A DNA stretch of 44,008 nucleotides from a virus, in the IMG/VR virus record IMGVR_UViG_3300038678_000061, positions 1 through 44,008 of that record. One strand, given 5' to 3'. The notes below the pieces were generated by a model, which ran no database searches, was not told where the DNA came from, and saw only the letters and a list, made by a program, of their open reading frames with translations. The first letter of the stretch is position 1, and each line of letters opens with the position of its first letter. Position numbers and translations under genes: made by a program. Of the stretch, positions 15,589 through 21,413 are shown piece by piece.

Positions 15589-16017
15589 ATGAAAGTCTGC
15601 TTTAAGTGTGGTTTAAGAAAGTCATTGTTTGAATTTTATAAGCACAAAAAAATGACAGACGGGCATTTAGGTAAATGTATTGTTTGCACTAAAGAAGATG
15701 TCTTGGAGCATAGGGTCGCCAATATAGATAAGATCAGAGAATATGACCGGAACAGGGGTAAGTTACCCCATCGTAAAAAACTCAGCACTGAAATAACCAA
15801 AAAGATACGAGAGGATTTACCCCACGTTTATAAAGCTCATACTACTCTCAACAACGCTATCCGTGACGGAAAGATAACTAAGCCATTGGTTTGCTCCATC
15901 TGTAAAAAAGAAAAACATCTCCACGGTCACCACGACGATTATTCAAAGCCTTTAGATGTAGAGTGGATGTGTGCGGTTTGTCATAAAGCTTTTCACAGAG
16001 ATTTAGACAATTTCTAG
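15589..16017 (+). CDS. HNH-type zinc-binding protein
   Basis: A 142-residue protein with an N-terminal CxxC...CxxC zinc ribbon ('CFKCGLRKS...CIVC') and a C-terminal HNH-like core: 'CSICKKEKHLHGHHDDYSKPLDVEWMCAVCHKAFH'. The HGHH and the CxxC pairs are the metal and catalytic positions of small phage HNH proteins. It is probably a nicking or homing-type endonuclease. It follows the tRNA-like RNA by 16 bases with an aaggag ribosome site, so it may share the promoter at 15350. Confidence 0.72.
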   Translation: MKVCFKCGLRKSLFEFYKHKKMTDGHLGKCIVCTKEDVLEHRVANIDKIREYDRNRGKLPHRKKLSTEITKKIREDLPHVYKAHTTLNNAIRDGKITKPLVCSICKKEKHLHGHHDDYSKPLDVEWMCAVCHKAFHRDLDNF

Positions 16018-16026
16018 CATTTAATT

Positions 16027-16097
16027 TTGACGGGGGGGGAAACTCTGAGGGAATGGTTCCTTGCGAATATGTTGTAGAGACTAACCGCCCCCGTCAA
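16027..16097 (+). other. Long-range hairpin in the intergenic leader of the cassette array
   Basis: A 10-bp perfect stem TTGACGGGGG/CCCCCGTCAA (16027-16036/16088-16097) encloses about 51 bases with smaller internal pairings (CTCT/AGAG, AGGGAA/TTCCTT). It lies between the HNH-type gene and the first attC-like site. The remaining bases 16098-16146 hold no gene. It may be a structured RNA or a DNA fold; no T tract follows it. Confidence 0.55.
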
Positions 16098-16146
16098 TCC
16101 TTAATTTCAATAAGCTCACTATTGCAGTGGGTTCATTAAAGGGAAG

Positions 16147-16352
16147 GATAACGATTTAGCTCAGGGTCTTCGGACGCTGGAGGAGTGTGGAAGATGCAAA
16201 GACATGAAAATATGATATGTGAAATTTGCGGAAAAGAGAATGAAAACAAACACCAAGACTACTGTGTGGATTTAGGTTGTTCGGGGAGAATGATATCCCT
16301 TAAAGCCCAGACAGACCCCGTGGCCGAAGTACCTTGCAGCGGCGGGGTTATA
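16147..16352 (+). other. attC-like recombination site A
   Basis: Outer boxes GATAAC (16147-16152) and GTTAT (16347-16351) pair. Inner boxes GCTCAGGGTCTTCGG (16159-16173) and CCGAAGTACCTTGCAGC (16324-16340) pair imperfectly with two unpaired extra bases on the right arm, as in integron attC sites. The loop of about 150 bases contains GGAGGAG, an ATG eight bases later, and the first part of the next gene. Same family as sites C and F. Confidence 0.75.
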
Positions 16353-16514
16353 AAGCCCTGCCCGTTTTGTGGCGGGCCAGGGAAAACATATACCTGGGAT
16401 GTGAAGGAACATTTAGTTTTCTGTGGCAACGAAGATTGCGAGACAAGGCCCCAGACGAAAGTGAAAATAAATGATAGAGAAGCCATAGAAGTATGGAACA
16501 GAAGGGCTTTATAA
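16194..16514 (+). CDS. Cassette protein: Cys-rich head fused to Lar-like zinc ribbon
   Basis: A 106-residue protein read from the ATG at 16194, eight bases after GGAGGAG. Residues 1-50 (two CxxC-type pairs, 'ICEICGKENEN...CVDLGCSGRM') are encoded in the loop of site A; the frame then crosses the GTTAT box and continues as 'KPCPFCGGPG...VFCGNEDCETRP...EAIEVWNRRAL', the Lar restriction-alleviation/zinc-ribbon pattern. The stop lies inside the left box of site B. The Lar-like part usually forms a complete small protein by itself, so the head looks like an added module. Confidence 0.72.
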   Translation: MQRHENMICEICGKENENKHQDYCVDLGCSGRMISLKAQTDPVAEVPCSGGVIKPCPFCGGPGKTYTWDVKEHLVFCGNEDCETRPQTKVKINDREAIEVWNRRAL

Positions 16515-16636
16515 CGAACAAGATCAGGGGCTTGCGGGCCACCTGAGACAAAGGAGGAAGCAAGACAATGACCGGAGAAGCAAAAAGCTCAGATGAAACG
16601 AGTGGTAGCGAGTCCCTTGCAGCGCCTGGGTTAGAT
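16510..16636 (+). other. attC-like recombination site B
   Basis: Left outer box TATAAC (16510-16515) carries the stop codon of the preceding gene; right box GTTAGAT begins at 16630 and fits GTTRRRY exactly. Inner boxes CAGGGGCTTGC... and ...GTCCCTTGCAG are partly complementary. The loop holds an aaggagg ribosome site and the ATG at 16568. Confidence 0.62.
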
Positions 16637-16804
16637 GGCGTGATGGTTAATAGGCAAGACCTAGAAAACTTGATACATTATGCTGATGGAATTGCCAAAA
16701 TATTAAAAGATGCTGGATATGAAGGGAAAGCCACTGCATTAGAAGATAGATATATGAAAATAGCTGATTCGATAGCGATGGGAGGCAGAAACCATGAAAC
16801 ATAA
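16568..16804 (+). CDS. Cassette protein, helical
   Basis: A 78-residue protein whose first 20 residues ('MTGEAKSSDETSGSESLAAP') are encoded in the loop of site B and resemble the head of the protein at 17895. After the GTTAGAT box comes a helical module ('VNRQDLENLIHYADGIAKILKDAGYEGKATALEDRYMKIADSI') of unknown function. It overlaps the next gene by 11 bases. Confidence 0.6.
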   Translation: MTGEAKSSDETSGSESLAAPGLDGVMVNRQDLENLIHYADGIAKILKDAGYEGKATALEDRYMKIADSIAMGGRNHET

Positions 16805-16958
16805 ATTAGTTAAAAGATTAGAAGCAGAGAATAAAAGGCTGAAAGCTGAATTGAGAGCGGCTAGAAAAGAAAAAATAAATAATTGCCCGATGTGCAGTGG
16901 CGTAACGGATGAATCACTAGATAGGATGAAAGAAGTAGCGATGTCTAAGTGCCACTAG
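16794..16958 (+). CDS. Cassette protein, coiled coil with CPMC motif
   Basis: A 54-residue protein starting inside the preceding gene (ggaggcagaaaccATG). The N-terminal half is a basic coiled coil ('LVKRLEAENKRLKAELRAARKEK'), followed by 'NCPMCSG' and a C-terminal Cys/His. The stop TAG lies four bases before the left box of site C. Function unknown. Confidence 0.55.
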   Translation: MKHKLVKRLEAENKRLKAELRAARKEKINNCPMCSGVTDESLDRMKEVAMSKCH

Positions 16959-16961
16959 CCA

Positions 16962-17166
16962 ACTAACGATTAAGCTCAGGGTCTTCGGACGCTGGAGGAG
17001 ATGGAAAGATGGAAAGAATATCAAAGGAATATATTTGTAAATGCGGGAACACCATGACAACTGATTGGCCATGTAAAGACATAGAGTGCCCCTGTGGTGG
17101 AATAATGCGCCCCCTTAAAGCCCAGACAGCACCCGTGGCCGAAGTACCTTGCAGCGTGGGGTTATC
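16962..17166 (+). other. attC-like recombination site C
   Basis: Outer boxes CTAAC (16963-16967) and GTTATC (17161-17166). Inner boxes GCTCAGGGTCTTCGG (16974-16988) and CCGAAGTACCTTGCAGC (17139-17155), identical to those of site A and nearly those of F. The loop contains GGAGGAG, ATG eight bases later, and the head of the next gene. Confidence 0.75.
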
Positions 17167-17329
17167 TTGCGTGTGGATTAACGTGAAAGAACGATTACCT
17201 AGAGCAGGACAAATAGCATTATGGTGGAATGAAGATATAAGGATAATAGAATTCGGTTCATCTGGGAGTTTCAACGGTGAAAATGTGACCCATTGGATGC
17301 CATTGCCTAAGCCACCACAAGCAAGATAA
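17009..17329 (+). CDS. Cassette protein: Cys-rich head fused to DUF551 domain
   Basis: A 106-residue protein. Residues 1-50, encoded in the loop of site C, have 'CKCGNTM...CKDIECPCGG' and the 'LKAQTAPVAEVPCS' linker shared with the protein at 16194. After the GTTATC box comes a complete DUF551 domain: 'WINVKERLPRAGQIALWW...VTHWMPLPKPP'. Other DUF551 proteins in this genome (23880, 26677) begin almost at the 'W-I' position without such a head. The stop lies in the left box of site D. Confidence 0.75.
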   Translation: MERISKEYICKCGNTMTTDWPCKDIECPCGGIMRPLKAQTAPVAEVPCSVGLSCVWINVKERLPRAGQIALWWNEDIRIIEFGSSGSFNGENVTHWMPLPKPPQAR

Positions 17330-17379
17330 CGACCTGAGATAAGCAGCAGGGTAGCTGTCTGCTTCATTGATTTGTTATG
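17325..17379 (+). other. attC-like recombination site D (short form)
   Basis: The shortest site, 55 bases. Outer boxes ATAAC (17326-17330)/GTTAT (17374-17378) pair, and inner boxes AAGCAG (17341-17346)/CTGCTT (17359-17364) pair perfectly, separated by unpaired central spacers. This is the canonical attC layout. The stop codon of the DUF551 fusion overlaps the left box. Confidence 0.78.
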
Positions 17380-17407
17380 TTGCGCGACTATTAAAGAGGG
17401 GGATACA

Positions 17408-17596
17408 ATGGAATACAGAATATTTACATCTAAATCATTCATTGATTTAGAAACAACCATAAATAATCAATTAAAAAATGGGTGGGAATTACAAGGTGGC
17501 GTGTCAGTAGCTGAATTTACACGTTCAGAAATGATTTATTGCCAAGCCATGACAAAAGCAAAGCAACATAACTTTGAGTTAACCGTGAACGGATAA
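17408..17596 (+). CDS. Cassette protein, DUF1737-like
   Basis: A 62-residue protein read from ATG 17408 (ribosome site gaggggga). It matches the DUF1737 pattern: 'YRIFTSKSFIDLETTINNQLKNGWELQGGVSV...IYCQAMTK'. Members are small alpha/beta proteins found on phages and mobile elements, with no known function. It lies wholly within its cassette, after the right box of site D, and its 3' end runs into the left half of site D2. Confidence 0.75.
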   Translation: MEYRIFTSKSFIDLETTINNQLKNGWELQGGVSVAEFTRSEMIYCQAMTKAKQHNFELTVNG

Positions 17597-17689
17597 GAGA
17601 GGTGATGTATGAAAAGTAAAAGTGTTATGAAAAGAAAGGCAATTCAAAAAGGGACAGCGGGTAGTGATACGGTTGAACGGCTTGTTATG
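17567..17689 (+). other. attC-like recombination site D2
   Basis: Outer boxes CATAAC (17567-17572) and GTTATG (17684-17689) pair over six bases. Inner boxes GTTAACCGT (17578-17586) and ACGGTTGAAC (17669-17678) pair perfectly except for one extra base on the right arm, the hallmark of attC. The loop contains gaggtg and the ATG of the next gene at 17609. Confidence 0.78.
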
Positions 17690-17851
17690 AAGCATTGCCC
17701 GTTTAGGATGGTATCAAAGGAGATTGGACATAAGCCATACACAATGGAAATAGAGGGCTTGTGGCATGTACAGTGCACATGCGGGGCAAGGGGGCCGATT
17801 TCGCCAACGGAGGATTGGGCAATTAAGTCTTGGGCTAGGTCTGCTTCATAA
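17609..17851 (+). CDS. Cassette protein, Lar-like zinc ribbon with basic head
   Basis: An 80-residue protein. A basic 26-residue head is encoded in the loop of site D2; the frame passes through the GTTATG box (read as Val-Met) and continues 'KHCPFRMVSKE...GLWHVQCTCGARGPISPTEDWAIKSW', a Lar/zinc-ribbon pattern. The first CxxC is only partly kept (HCPF), the second (CTCG) is intact. The Met at 17687 could be an alternative start. The stop lies in the left box of site E. Confidence 0.65.
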   Translation: MKSKSVMKRKAIQKGTAGSDTVERLVMKHCPFRMVSKEIGHKPYTMEIEGLWHVQCTCGARGPISPTEDWAIKSWARSAS

Positions 17852-17974
17852 CGTGTGACTTAACGGGCTTGCGAGCCTAAAAAGGAGAAGACCAATGAGC
17901 GAAAAGGACAAGAAAGAGAGCGAAGGCCAAAACAAACCGAGTGGCAGCGAGTCCGGGTTGAAGGATGGGTTATC
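17847..17974 (+). other. attC-like recombination site E
   Basis: Outer boxes ATAAC (17848-17852) and GTTAT (17969-17973). Inner arms (CTTAACGGGCTTGCGAGCC against the reverse complement of the bases before 17969) align with one extra base on the right arm. A second possible right box, GTTGAAG at 17958, makes the right edge uncertain. The loop holds aaaggagaagacca and ATG 17895. Confidence 0.65.
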
Positions 17975-18125
17975 TTGCATGCACCTTAGGGCGGATAACA
18001 GTTGCAATTTTTCAGAGGAAGGCTGTAACGCTTGGGCAGATTGGCATAATCGCCACAGAAAAGATGAGCCGATAGACCATTTTTGCATATTGCCAGTAAA
18101 AGAACGTGATGCATTTAACGCATAG
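17895..18125 (+). CDS. Cassette protein, Cys-rich
   Basis: A 76-residue protein. The head 'SEKDKKESEGQNKPSGSESG' is encoded in the loop of site E and resembles the head at 16568. After the GTTATC box the module 'CMHLRADNSCNFSEEGCNAWADWHNRHRKDEPIDHFCIL' has four Cys plus His residues that could bind metal. The stop lies three bases before the left box of site F. Function unknown. Confidence 0.62.
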   Translation: MSEKDKKESEGQNKPSGSESGLKDGLSCMHLRADNSCNFSEEGCNAWADWHNRHRKDEPIDHFCILPVKERDAFNA

Positions 18126-18128
18126 CAA

Positions 18129-18330
18129 GATAACGATTAAGCTCAGGGTCTTCGGACGCTGGAGGAGTATGAAAGATGGACACATGTATAAATAAAAAAT
18201 GTATGTATCATGACAAAGACGAAAATAACCCGAACAGTTGCTTAACGGAAATAGACATTACCATTTGCCCGAATCACCTTAAAGAAAAAACAGAACCCGC
18301 ATTCGAAGTACCTTGCAGCGCCGGGTTATC
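18129..18330 (+). other. attC-like recombination site F
   Basis: Outer boxes GATAAC (18129-18134) and GTTATC (18325-18330) are perfectly complementary. Inner boxes GCTCAGGGTCTTCGG and TTCGAAGTACCTTGCAGC pair with the same unpaired extra bases as in A and C. The loop contains GGAGGAG at 18161-18167 and ATG at 18176, the same spacing of eight as in A and C, but a different coding sequence. Confidence 0.75.
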
Positions 18331-18484
18331 TGCGGGCTTTAATGGCTGCATAAACACTGCTATAAAAGCTTTGCGTTATCTAGCCGACAACGAGAGGCCC
18401 ATTGGGGGGCAAGAAAATTATAATAGCGAGCACCTTTTACAGACGGCAGATGAGTTGGAGCGAACTATAAAGACAAGCAGATAA
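18176..18484 (+). CDS. Cassette protein: Cys-rich head fused to helical module
   Basis: A 102-residue protein. The head 'MDTCINKKCMYHDKDENNPNSC...ICPNHLKEKTEPAFEVPCS' is encoded in the loop of site F. After the GTTATC box a helical module follows ('FNGCINTAIKALRYLADNERPIGGQENYNSEHLLQTADELERTIK'). The stop codon is the TAA inside the left box of site G. Function unknown. Confidence 0.65.
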   Translation: MDTCINKKCMYHDKDENNPNSCLTEIDITICPNHLKEKTEPAFEVPCSAGLSAGFNGCINTAIKALRYLADNERPIGGQENYNSEHLLQTADELERTIKTSR

Positions 18485-18561
18485 CGTGTGAGCTAACAGG
18501 GCGGCAAAACACGTTGATTAAAAACAGACACGCCCCTAGCCGCTCCCGTTGAGCGTTGGGT
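18480..18561 (+). other. attC-like recombination site G
   Basis: Left box GATAACG (18480-18486), right box GCGTTGGGT (18553-18561), a common attC right end. Inner arms CTAACAGGGCGGC (18493-18505) and GCCGCTCCCGTTGAG (18539-18553) pair with extra bases on the right arm. A competing local hairpin AACGTGT/ACACGTT also exists. It holds no start codon; the next gene begins after the right box. Confidence 0.78.
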
Positions 18562-18590
18562 TCTAAGGCGTGTATCAAATGGAGGTAAAA

Positions 18591-18755
18591 ATGGCTTTAA
18601 TAGTTATTAGTGTAGATAGAGAGGATCTTCCACCACATACCGATGAGCAATTTGAAGAGTGGGTAAAATATGAGGTTGGACACTTAGGCGGGATATCATG
18701 TGACAACCCAATGAGTGACCGGGACTTAGATGCTTATGTGCGTAACTTTGAATAA
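18591..18755 (+). CDS. Cassette protein, hypothetical
   Basis: A 54-residue acidic protein read from ATG 18591 (ribosome site tggaggt). It begins 'ALIVISVDREDLPPHTDEQFEEWVKYEVGHLGG' and ends 'DRDLDAYVRNFE', a small alpha/beta protein of a type common in phage accessory regions; no family name known. It lies entirely within its cassette between sites G and H. Confidence 0.6.
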   Translation: MALIVISVDREDLPPHTDEQFEEWVKYEVGHLGGISCDNPMSDRDLDAYVRNFE

Positions 18756-18759
18756 GCCT

Positions 18760-18912
18760 TAGAACGATTAAGCTAACCGGATCGACAACGTAGTTGGCGA
18801 GTCCAAGGCGATGAGCGCCTATGTCGACGGGTAAAGCTTAATAAAAACAAGGAGTTAACTATGGACAAATGCAAGCATAAAGAAAAGCCTGGGGTTGAGC
18901 GCGGGGTTAGGC
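18760..18912 (+). other. attC-like recombination site H
   Basis: Left box AGAAC (18761-18765), right box GTTAGGC at 18906-18912, fitting GTTRRRY. Inner boxes GCTAACC (18772-18778) and GGTTGAGC (18893-18900) pair with one extra base. The loop itself has a strong nested fold: ATTAAGCT/AGCTTAAT, TCGACA/TGTCGA and AGGCG/CGCCT around 18767-18842. It also carries an aaggag ribosome site and the ATG at 18861. Confidence 0.72.
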
Positions 18913-18944
18913 CCAACATGAGGAGGTTAGAATGGAAAAACTGA
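18861..18944 (+). CDS. Short peptide crossing site H
   Basis: A 27-residue frame with a good aaggag ribosome site ('MDKCKHKEKPGVERGVRPNM'). It runs through the right box of site H and ends 13 bases inside the next gene. In site H the downstream frame does not match, so this looks like an unproductive version of the head fusions seen at the other sites, or a leader that couples translation to 18932. Confidence 0.4.
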   Translation: MDKCKHKEKPGVERGVRPNMRRLEWKN

Positions 18945-19153
18945 TTATAGAGAACAGGAGCAATCTTAGCATGGAAGATGCCTTAATTAGAGTGAAACAC
19001 GTTGTATCGGATGGGAAAATAAGCAAGACTGGCAAAGGTAAGCAATATTGCTTTATGACAACGTGGTCAGATGGAACATACGTGTGCGCTGATAAGAATA
19101 AAAAAAGTGACAGATTGATAGTTGGGTTTGAAGAGAGACATGTGAAGGCCTAA
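18932..19153 (+). CDS. Hypothetical protein, last member of the cassette array
   Basis: A 73-residue protein with an aggagg ribosome site. 'SMEDALIRVKHVVSDGKISKTGKGKQYCFMTTWSDGTYVCADKNKKSDRLIVGFEE' suggests a small beta-rich domain. The stop lies in GCCTAAC, which fits an attC left box (RYYYAAC), but I find no convincing right half nearby, so the array may end here. Confidence 0.6.
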   Translation: MEKLIIENRSNLSMEDALIRVKHVVSDGKISKTGKGKQYCFMTTWSDGTYVCADKNKKSDRLIVGFEERHVKA

Positions 19154-19178
19154 CATTGTAATATACGGAACGCCGGTG

Positions 19179-19508
19179 ATGCAAATGAATGAAAAGCGAT
19201 CAAAATGGCGTAAAAACCAAATAGCCAAGCGCAAAAGGTTGATTCTTGAGCGCCCGGCTCCTGACTATCCTGAAGAGATAAATACTCGTGAGCACTGGGA
19301 TGAAATTGTGATTAGGCGGCACTCGCCACAAGGCACAAAGGAAACGGTAATTACTTTATTTATGTGCCCGACTAAGATAGATTCTCATTTCTACTCTCGT
19401 GATGGGTATATGCGGTTGCTGAATAGTCGGCCCGTTAGGGTAGGATCGTATAAAGTAGGCGAATTAATTGGTAAACTATTAGGAAGGAGGGGGGTAGCTC
19501 ATGAGTGA
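19179..19508 (+). CDS. Hypothetical basic protein
   Basis: A protein of about 109 residues; ATG 19179 is preferred, although GTG 19176 and ATG 19185 are possible and the ribosome site is weak. The N-terminus is very basic ('KRSKWRKNQIAKRKRLILE'), followed by a charged middle ('YPEEINTREHWDEIVIRRHSPQGTKETVITLF'). The stop overlaps the VRR-NUC gene start, so it may assist that nuclease. No domain recognised. Confidence 0.55.
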   Translation: MQMNEKRSKWRKNQIAKRKRLILERPAPDYPEEINTREHWDEIVIRRHSPQGTKETVITLFMCPTKIDSHFYSRDGYMRLLNSRPVRVGSYKVGELIGKLLGRRGVAHE

Positions 19509-19857
19509 ATCAACCGAGCAACAAGCGGTAGTACAATGGTTTAATATAAAATACCCTAAATACCGGCTTATCAGTGTTCCTAATGGGCAGATGATCGGGG
19601 GGCGGAATAAGTTTGCGTTGATTAAGAAGTATAAGGCTGAGGGAATGACCAGTGGCGTGTCGGATCTTCTCTTGTGCGTTGCCAGGAAGGGCTACCATGG
19701 TCTATGGATTGAGATGAAGGATAAAGGTAAAAAGGCAAGCAGCTTATCGCCGGATCAAATATACTGGCAGTCAGAGATGAGGGATGCCGGGTATAAGGCT
19801 GAGTGGGCAGCAGGGTTTGATGAGGCTAAGAAAATCATAGAGGAGTATTTGTCATGA
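19501..19857 (+). CDS. VRR-NUC domain nuclease
   Basis: A 118-residue single-domain PD-(D/E)XK nuclease of the VRR-NUC family: 'ESTEQQAVVQWFNIKYP', 'VPNGQMIGG', then catalytic D55 in 'GVSDLLL' and E71-x-K73 in 'GLWIEMKDK', and 'LSPDQIYWQSEMRDAGYKAEWAAGFDEA'. Stand-alone viral VRR-NUC proteins are thought to cut branched DNA such as Holliday junctions. It has an aaggagg ribosome site and overlaps both neighbours. Confidence 0.92.
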   Translation: MSESTEQQAVVQWFNIKYPKYRLISVPNGQMIGGRNKFALIKKYKAEGMTSGVSDLLLCVARKGYHGLWIEMKDKGKKASSLSPDQIYWQSEMRDAGYKAEWAAGFDEAKKIIEEYLS

Positions 19858-20033
19858 TAACGATATATTCCAGTAAAGGCGTGACATGTCAGCCGTACAA
19901 TATCGCAACTGAGCGTATTGAGGATTGCCGTGAGTGGCTACTTGCTATTGACTTCATAGGTTGGCTTGCCAGAGAGGTTTTAAGTCTACTTGAGAAGCCT
20001 ATCAAAGGGCTTGACATTGTGAAAGTAGTTTAG
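19854..20033 (+). CDS. Hypothetical small protein
   Basis: A 59-residue protein starting at the ATGA overlap with the VRR-NUC stop. It has a short beta start ('ITIYSSKGVTCQPYNIATERIEDCREWL') and an amphipathic second half ('FIGWLAREVLSLLEKPI'). Coupled translation suggests a nuclease accessory role. No family recognised. Confidence 0.5.
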   Translation: MITIYSSKGVTCQPYNIATERIEDCREWLLAIDFIGWLAREVLSLLEKPIKGLDIVKVV

Positions 20034-20079
20034 TAGAGTTGATTTTACATAGAATAATTCAACAGTAGTTCATTAACCT

Positions 20080-20201
20080 TTAGCGAGGCCAGGAATGAAA
20101 CACAAACTTAAAAATAGAAACCCCTTGTTATGGATGCCGGTTGCTGAAAGGCGCTGGAGCGGCTCATTCCCGTTCGCTAACTCCATAACAGGGGGTTTGT
20201 G
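20080..20201 (+). other. Long hairpin with possible pseudoknot, intergenic
   Basis: A 17-bp stem (20118-20134 with 20182-20198, one G-T pair) closes a 47-base loop. In addition TTAGCGA (20080-20086) upstream pairs perfectly with TCGCTAA (20174-20180) in that loop, giving a pseudoknot, and CACAAAC (20101-20107) could pair with GTTTGTG (20195-20201) as an alternative. The gene-free stretch 20034-20218 holds nothing else. No T tract follows. It could be an RNA, a replication origin fold or a recombination site; the stem contains GTTATG/CATAAC like the cassette sites. Confidence 0.65.
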
Positions 20202-20218
20202 CGTTTAAGGGGCTTATT

Positions 20219-20458
20219 ATGAAGAAAAACAGATTGCTGGATTTGAATGACCATCTATTTGAACAATTAGAAAGATTAAATGATGATGATTTAGAAGGCG
20301 AAAAGCTTGGCCAAGAGATGAAACGAGCTGCTTCAATGGCTAATGTCGCAAAACAGATTATAGACGGTGGCAGGCTTGCTTTTGAAGCTAAGAAGGCAGT
20401 ATTGACAGGGTTGGTTGCCGAGGACGATGTTCCTAATATTCTAAAGCTTGAAGAATGA
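20219..20458 (+). CDS. Hypothetical helical phage protein
   Basis: A 79-residue all-helical protein ('LDLNDHLFEQLERLNDDDLEGEKLGQEMKRAASMANVAKQIIDGGRLAFEAKKA'), a type frequently seen next to replication or HNH genes in phages and never given a function. It overlaps the next gene by four bases. Confidence 0.65.
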   Translation: MKKNRLLDLNDHLFEQLERLNDDDLEGEKLGQEMKRAASMANVAKQIIDGGRLAFEAKKAVLTGLVAEDDVPNILKLEE

Positions 20459-21045
20459 AAGGGCAGCAGATAGATTACAGCGTCGATGAATTGGTATTTA
20501 TAGAAAATAACAGGACTCTTCCACGTAGGGATTTACATAAGCAATTTTGCATTAAATTTAAAAGAAATGATATTAATCAAACAAATATATCGGCGCTATG
20601 TAAACGTAAAGGATGGTCAACTGGCAGATCTGGTTGTTTTGAGAAGAAACAAACTCCTTGGAATTTAGGCAAAAAAGGCTATATGGGCCCAAATGTAACC
20701 ACGTTCAAGAAAGGCAATAGGCCCTCAAATTGGAAACCATTAGGGACTGAACGTACAAACAAAGATGGATATATAGAGATAAAAACAAAAGAGCCTAAAA
20801 CATGGAAGTTTAAGCAACGTGTAATCTGGGAAAAAGAAAATGGCTCAGTTAAAAAAGGCCATATAATTATTTTTCTTGATGGAGATAAAGAGAACTCCGA
20901 TATAGCAAATCTCTATCAAATTAGCCGTGCAGTAAATTCTCAATTAAATAGAGACGGATATGGAAATCTAACGGGAAATTTAAGAATGTCAGCAGCGATA
21001 ATGAAAAAATTAGAACTTAAAATATCGAATAGGATAAACCTATGA
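20455..21045 (+). CDS. HNH endonuclease
   Basis: A 196-residue protein. An N-terminal helix-turn-helix-like segment ('YSVDELVFIENNRTLPRRDLHKQFCIKF') is followed by the HNH_3-type part: 'GTERTNKDGYIEIKTKEPKTWKFKQRVIWEKENGSVKKGHIIIFLDGDKENSDIANL'. The 'GH-I-x-FLDGDKxN' core is the conserved catalytic segment of this family. Probably a free-standing homing endonuclease. It overlaps both neighbours by four bases. Confidence 0.85.
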   Translation: MKGQQIDYSVDELVFIENNRTLPRRDLHKQFCIKFKRNDINQTNISALCKRKGWSTGRSGCFEKKQTPWNLGKKGYMGPNVTTFKKGNRPSNWKPLGTERTNKDGYIEIKTKEPKTWKFKQRVIWEKENGSVKKGHIIIFLDGDKENSDIANLYQISRAVNSQLNRDGYGNLTGNLRMSAAIMKKLELKISNRINL

Positions 21046-21413
21046 AAGAGATATCCAATAAAGGTAATCGCAAAATTGCTAGGAAACTAAAATTCTCAAC
21101 TTCTCAATTTGATAGGAATATACGGAAGGAAATATTTAAGAGAGATAAATATACCTGTCAAATGTGCGGAGCAATCCCGGATCAAATACCAAAAGATTAT
21201 AATGGTAGATATACAATAAATGGAGTAAAGGTTAAAAGAAATAAAAGTAAAGTATATGGTTTGGTAACTTGTTTAGTCTTAGATCACATTATACCTTGGA
21301 AAAAGGGAGGGACTATAGAAAGTAAAAACTTGCAAGTATTGTGTGACCCTTGTAATTGTTCAAAGGGTGATAGATTATTATATAAAAAGGTGATTAATAG
21401 TGAAATGGTATAA
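21042..21413 (+). CDS. HNH endonuclease
   Basis: A 123-residue classical HNH protein: 'REIFKRDKYTCQMCG' starts the zinc/HNH fold, 'LVLDHIIPWKKGGTIESKNLQVLCDPCNCSKGD' gives the catalytic DH, the central N and the closing C-x2-C. It overlaps the HNH gene before it and the replication gene after it. A role as host-takeover nuclease, packaging-associated nuclease or homing enzyme cannot be separated from sequence alone. Confidence 0.88.
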   Translation: MKEISNKGNRKIARKLKFSTSQFDRNIRKEIFKRDKYTCQMCGAIPDQIPKDYNGRYTINGVKVKRNKSKVYGLVTCLVLDHIIPWKKGGTIESKNLQVLCDPCNCSKGDRLLYKKVINSEMV

